From assembly GCF_018446385.1 (NCBI RefSeq), contig NC_055996.1, forward strand, positions 13,007,317 to 13,071,316: DNA of 64,000 nucleotides. Reading direction: 5' to 3'. Of the stretch, positions 59,701-64,000 are shown in pieces. Every line of letters begins with the position of its first letter. The first letter of the stretch is position 1. The translations under genes and the position numbers were made by a program. The notes under the pieces were generated by a model. It saw nothing but the letters and a program-made list of their open reading frames with translations. It was not told the origin of the DNA and searched no databases. This DNA comes from Zingiber officinale. Lineage: Eukaryota; Streptophyta; Magnoliopsida; Zingiberales; Zingiberaceae.

Positions 59701-60600
59701 CCCTTGGGATACTCTGGACCGAGCCCAGTGACGATACTCTAGTCCGAGACCAGTGGAGATAGATCGACCCCGAACAGGGGAGGTTGAGCCTTGAAAAGGA
59801 CATATCGTTTGAGATACTCTGATTCGAGACCAATGACAATACTCCGATTCGATAACGATGTCAATACTCTGGTCTGAGACTAGTGGAGAGAGCTTGACCC
59901 CGAACGCAGGAGGTTAAGCCTTAAAGAGGGCATACCAATAGAAATACTCTAGTCTCAAACTAGTGGTAATACTTCAGTCCAAGACTGATAACGATACTCT
60001 GGTCCAAGACCAATGGAGATAGCTCAACCCTAAATAGGAGAGGTTGAGCCCTGAAGAGGATATACCGATAGAGATACTCTAGTCTAAGACCAATGACAAT
60101 ACACCGATTCAAAACCGATGGTGATACTCTGCCAGACCAATGGAGATACTCTGGTCCAAGACCAGTGGCGATGCTATGGTCTGATACTAGTGGAGATAAC
60201 TCGACCCCGAACGAAGGAGGTTAGGCTCTGATGTAGTGAAAACAAAGCTCTTAGCAATATGAGGGAGCAAACCTCGTAGCACACTTGATCGGGGAGCTGA
60301 GCCTCTAGTCCATAATCGGAGAGTGAGATCCCTAACCAGAAATTGAAGAGTGAAGCCCCTAGCCCATAATCGGAGAGTGAGGCCCCTAGATCCTAATCGA
60401 GAAGTTGTACCGCAAGTATCTGATCGAGGAGTTGTGCCTCTAGTGTCGGATCAGAGAATTGTACCCCTAGTGTTTGATCGAGGAACTATACCTTTAGTCT
60501 CTAATCGGGGAGCTATGCCCTAGTGTCTGATCGTATAGCTGTCCCTAGTGTCTGATCATCTAGGACCCTAGTCTTTTATCATGGAGTGTGACCCTTACTC
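59700..60600 (-). repeat. Two degenerate arrays: ACTCTGGTCCGAGACCAGTG and GTCTGATCG types
   Basis: From 59706 to about 60235, ACTCTGGTC-like phrases with an internal dyad (GGTC...GACC) alternate with GAGGTTGAGCC. From 60290 to 60600 a ~40-base unit with CCCTAGTGTCTGATCG repeats about eight times. Confidence 0.8.
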
Positions 60601-60605
60601 TTTGA

Positions 60606-60944
60606 TCAAGGAGCTGTAACAAATCCTATGACCAAAAGAGAAAATATAATAGAAAAATTAACTTGTTGACTGACTGAGGATCTGTCTCGATACTTCAACT
60701 CCTGAATACCCGTGAAGTGAAGGGGGAGACTATAATATGATAAGAATCCAACACTTGTACCGCCTGAGAATATGGAGAATAAAGGTCTTGTCAGGAACCA
60801 TAAGCTTCGAATGCCTCGATCGACAATGCCTAAATCCCATCTTTCCTTCTGCGTTGTGATGACCATATGTTTGTCAATATCCTCTGGGATCATGGTGATG
60901 GTAGAGAGTTTTCCGACGTCATCCATCTTAATGTTGCAAATCAA
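60606..60944 (-). pseudogene. Gag-like beginning of the LARD element (fossil)
   Basis: A frame starts just after the primer site with MDDVGKLSTITMIPEDIDKH. It is the only coding-like part of the element and soon loses any family resemblance. No pol follows. Confidence 0.35.
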
Positions 60945-60975
60945 GCAGAGAGATTCTCACAGATAACACCAAATT

Positions 60976-62074
60976 TGATCTTGTTCGAAAGCTGAGTCAG
61001 ATGTGGGGAGCTTGTGATGAGGATAAGGATGTTGACAAAAAGATGACCTAGATCTAGGACTTGCAAGAGCGTTGCAGGCTTTTCACCTTTCAACGAAGTG
61101 GGCGTGTGAATGAGGGCTGCCAATAATACCCACGAGCCTGCACACACGCAGAGAGATCCCACGGAAGTGTTAAAGCACAAATTAAAGAAGAGGTCCCTAG
61201 CACAAGTCCCCCTACGCTCAAGTCAGGAGCACCACAAAGCAAAAAGTGCAGAAAGAAGATGACAATTAGTATTGTAGTAAATGCATATGTCTGTGTACCT
61301 GGCTAACGTTGAGGACCTCCCTTTTTATACTACCTTTTATAACCTCCGCAATAATGAAGCATCAAAGAATGTTGTGTATTAAGGTACGTGAGAAGATGGA
61401 TGAAGTACGATGAATTCTCATTAGGTAAAGGAAGATTCCGTGTTATACATGTGACAAAGTATCAAAATATTCGCTAACGAATAACCGTTATTGTCTAACA
61501 AGTTATTATAATTCCATTACAATGTTATCCCCTGACAATAGTTTGACCGATGTTAGGACAGATCAAGAGTAGACTGGGACGATGCCAAGGAGAAATGAGA
61601 GGATTGAGTCTTAAGGACTCGACCAGCTAAGAAGTCGACCAAGAGTAACCTGAGATGGTGCTGAGAAGAAATGAGAGGATTGACCCCTAAGCTCCAACCA
61701 GCTAAGAAGTCGATCAAGAGTAGCCTAAGACGGTACCCTAAAGAAATGAGGGGACTGAGTCCTAGGACCCGACTAGCTAAGAAGCCGATCAGAAGTAGAT
61801 TGGTATGGTGTCCAAAAGAAATGAAAGGACTGAGCCCTATGGGCCCGACATCTAAGAAGCCGACTGAGAGCATATCGAGAGGCATACTTATGACTGAGAT
61901 GAGAGAGCCGAGTCCCAAAGGAAATTTCCGGCTTTGATTGTTGCTTCCCTTTTTGGACCAAGTTAGCAAGAGCTTTCCAACCTTGACTACCACCTCTCCT
62001 TAACTTTTGACCACCTCATCACCTTGATTATTAGCCTCCCGTGTTACTAGGACCCTCCATTATACCTCATATCA
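60976..62074 (-). mobile_element. 5' LTR of the LARD-like element, 1.1 kb
   Basis: On minus it starts TGATATGAGG and ends CGAACAAGATCA directly before the primer-site-like sequence. A TATA region AGTATAAAAAGGGAGG lies at about 61318-61333 and a 'ctgacttgagcgtagggg' phrase follows, as in other gypsy LTRs here. Bases 61556-61880 contain four ~85-bp tandem units (AGCTAAGAAGTCGA ... AAATGAGAGGA). Confidence 0.65.
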
Positions 62075-62871
62075 CCTACGAATCATACAAAAAATAATAA
62101 TAATAAACAGAGCAAAGACCGACCCCGACGAGGTATCGTAGCTAACTACTACAATGGGAGTTAGTTTGTGCACCTCGCCGTCCACCAAAAGCTGCAGGGA
62201 GAAGATTGCTGCCCTCAATCCCAGTGTCGGATGCAAAACATATATAGCCTACAAGATGAACATGAACATATGATTGAGCAAAGGAATAAATTGTTTCGAC
62301 TGGAAATCTGAATGGTTTATTCGGAATATATACGTGCAAATTTCCCTTGTGCTTCCAACCCAATATCTGTTGCAATCACTTCATCCGGTTGTCTGCGTCC
62401 ATAAACAACTTCATGTTAAATGTATGTCAACAAGATCCTTTTCTGTATTGCGCATCAATTCGCTAGCAAGCATAGTTGAGATATTCAAACTTAATAAAGA
62501 AATCTCTTCGGTTTTTTGTTACAAAAATCTTGTTGCATTTTTTACCTTCAACAAATCAAATACCAATACGGTTGCAAAGAGGCTGCGGAGTGAATGTAAA
62601 TAATGCTGTATGGCTTCTGAATCAAGGGTTCAAACTCCTGTTAGATAATTAAACTGTTAGCCTTAACGATATTAAGGACGATGGAAATAAGTATGGAAAG
62701 AATTCTCATGTTAGCACACAATTGGATGGACTCATAGAGTCTATTTAACAATCTTTCATTAATTTACGAAGATGTTGATAACACTAAATAATTTTTAGAT
62801 GTACATCATTGAGTAAGAAAAATAAGACTAAATGTTTTAAATTACTAAAAGTAAACTTCTAGATCTCATTG
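62075..62871. other. Intergenic
   Basis: No gene supported. A 109-codon plus frame at 62274-62603 has no recognisable domain. Confidence 0.4.
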
Positions 62872-62891
62872 CATGGATCACAAGAACTATA

Positions 62892-63080
62892 GTCCCCTCG
62901 GGACGGTGAGGTGGTTGAGACATAGGGTGTTACCACATGAGGTCTTGGGATTGAAACTCGACGCGTCCGAACATTCCTTGGCCACTTACATTAATGACTA
63001 GTAGTCATCCGTGATTTACCCTCTCCGTGTTGACCTAAATACGGCTTGGCGCGGGAGAGCAACTAAATAGCTTTTTGCTA
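62892..63080 (+). mobile_element. tRNA-derived SINE, 189 bp, with 20-bp target duplication
   Basis: The element is flanked by the perfect direct repeat CATGGATCACAAGAACTATA at 62872-62891 and 63081-63100. Box A-like GGTGGTTGAGAC and box B-like GGGATTGAAACTC lie ~37 bases apart near the 5' end, and it ends in a short T-rich tail (CTTTTTGCTA). This matches the plant Au-like SINE layout. The identical target repeats suggest a fairly recent insertion. Confidence 0.85.
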
Positions 63081-63100
63081 CATGGATCACAAGAACTATA

Positions 63101-64000
63101 TGTTTAAAATATTAATGAAAGTGAACTTTCAAATATAATTGTGTTGATGATAAGGGATTAAGTTCATTATCATAAAAGAAAATTCTAAGTTAGTTTACAT
63201 GATGAGCAGCAGAGGTTAGCAACAACAATATGGTTAACACTTCAACTTCACTCATCAAATATAGCTCCAGCAAGATGTTAGACAAAAGAATCACAAAGGC
63301 TGTGATGTAATTAGGTTTTAGACCAACGTGAGAGTTATGGTCAGTTGGGGAGGAGGTGAGGGAAGGGGAAGGAAGGGGAAATAAGGGGAAGGGAAATTTT
63401 AAACCTCGTTTGGGAAGGAGTGAGGAAAGGGAAGGAAAGGTAAGGAAGGGTAAGCTTTAACCTTTGTTACCCATGGAAAGAGAGATTTTCTTACACCCCG
63501 AATTGGGGTGTAAGGAAGGGGAAGGAAAATCAAAAAAAAAATTATTCCAATTTTATCCCTGTTCTTAATAGTTTAAGAAATGTTCTAAGTTCTAATTTTG
63601 CTATGTCGCCGGAGTTCAATTTCCTCGCCTTCTTCACAGCTCGCTTGCTGCGAGATTATTAGAGGAGGAGATCCGACACGTCTTCTAACTGAATCGAAGG
63701 GAAAAACCATTTTTGTCGTCAAAATTTAAGAGGATATCTACTATTTTTTAATTTTTTCATCAAAATTTAATAAATTTTTAAAGAATAGAAATTCTCGTTA
63801 TCAGCTTTATCTTTCAAATTTTTTTATTTAAGATTTCTAAAATCATTATTTTCATTATTTCTCATTTAATTACTTGATCATCGGTAATTCATTGTTTTGA
63901 ATAGTATAAGAAAATTAATTTTTATTAAAAAAATAACTAATTTAAATGATAATATAAAAAAATAATTTTATTATTTAAAATATATAATTTATATTTATAA
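63101..64000. other. Intergenic, with a GGGAAGG-rich purine tract
   Basis: 63345-63535 is almost pure A/G on the plus strand (GGGAAGGGGAAGG words), with a CACCCCGAATTGGGGTG dyad at 63496-63512. The rest is AT-rich. No gene supported. Confidence 0.5.

Larger units (their letters stand above)
55904..62074 (-). mobile_element. Large non-coding LTR derivative (LARD-like, Ty3/gypsy primer site)
   Basis: A 5' LTR lies at 60976-62074 in minus orientation. It is followed on minus by a primer-site-like TTTGGTGTTATCTGTGAGAA (plus complement 60956-60975), a decayed relative of the TGGCGCCGTCTGTGGGAA site of Tat/Athila-type gypsy elements. After a short gag-like beginning, the interior is degenerate tandem repeats without pol. 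A weak 3' LTR candidate begins at 55904 (TGATCCTG), preceded by CCTAT; the right flank of the 5' LTR is CCTAC, a 4-of-5 match. The two LTR candidates share phrases (CCTACGCTCAAGTCA / CCGACGCTCAAGTCA) but are strongly diverged, so the left end is uncertain. Fossil. Confidence 0.5.

Noticed and set aside
57211-60600. Serine/leucine-rich minus frames as a repetitive protein
   Set aside because: Frames change repeatedly, and residues mirror the DNA arrays; no start or domain is convincing.

Overview
The window is nuclear DNA from a flowering plant. Genes have plant-style GT-AG introns, plant-specific families are present (PLATZ, ATL RING-H2, plant non-specific phospholipase C, arogenate dehydratase), and the space between genes is packed with nested LTR retrotransposons, CACTA elements, MITEs and tRNA-derived SINEs. 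GC-rich first exons beside AT-rich introns, and Tat-type Ty3/gypsy relatives with an antisense gene, fit a monocot. A ginger-order plant (Zingiberales) is my guess from the look of the LTRs, not something shown here.

Five host genes look intact. They are an NPC4-like phospholipase C (minus, 6748-8705, 4 exons, 535 aa), an ATL51/52-like RING-H2 ubiquitin ligase (minus, 20520-21551, single exon, 343 aa), a PLATZ zinc-binding factor (minus, 25023-25986, 4 coding exons, 228 aa), an AGD8/9/10-type ArfGAP (minus, 30179-34241, 7 exons, 405 aa) and a RABD2/Rab1 GTPase (plus, 48676-52456, 8 coding exons, 203 aa). The reading frame closes across every splice junction I placed. One host-derived pseudogene (arogenate/prephenate dehydratase, 54.47-55.16 kb, minus) is frameshifted. 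The ArfGAP and the Rab1 both belong to early secretory traffic (Golgi/COPI and ER-Golgi), but nothing shows that their proximity matters; the other genes are functionally unrelated.

Layout: 0-6.2 kb is a stack of LTR fragments (one gypsy-like, three copia-like). 6.7-8.7 kb is NPC. 9.7-20.3 kb is a broken Ty3/gypsy element (copy A, minus) carrying a copia element and a clean 2.7-kb solo LTR with a 5-bp target duplication. 20.5-26 kb holds ATL, an unidentified small ORF, a tandemly repeated SINE and PLATZ. 26.9-28.4 kb is a gypsy-like solo LTR. 30.2-34.2 kb is the ArfGAP. 36.4-46.5 kb is a second copy (B, plus) of the same Ty3/gypsy family, split by a 4.3-kb CACTA transposon with a Ulp1-like protease remnant. 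48.7-52.5 kb is RABD2. 52.8-53.3 kb is a PIF/Harbinger MITE. 54.5-55.2 kb is the dehydratase pseudogene. 55.9-62.1 kb is a large non-coding LTR derivative made of degenerate tandem repeats. 62.9-63.1 kb is a SINE with a perfect 20-bp target duplication.

The most unusual structure is shared by gypsy copies A and B: pol, then a minisatellite built on a GTCGAGCGGCGAC core, then an oppositely transcribed intron-bearing gene with a putative gypsy-type transposase domain, then the 3' LTR. The minisatellite sits where the two transcription units would converge.
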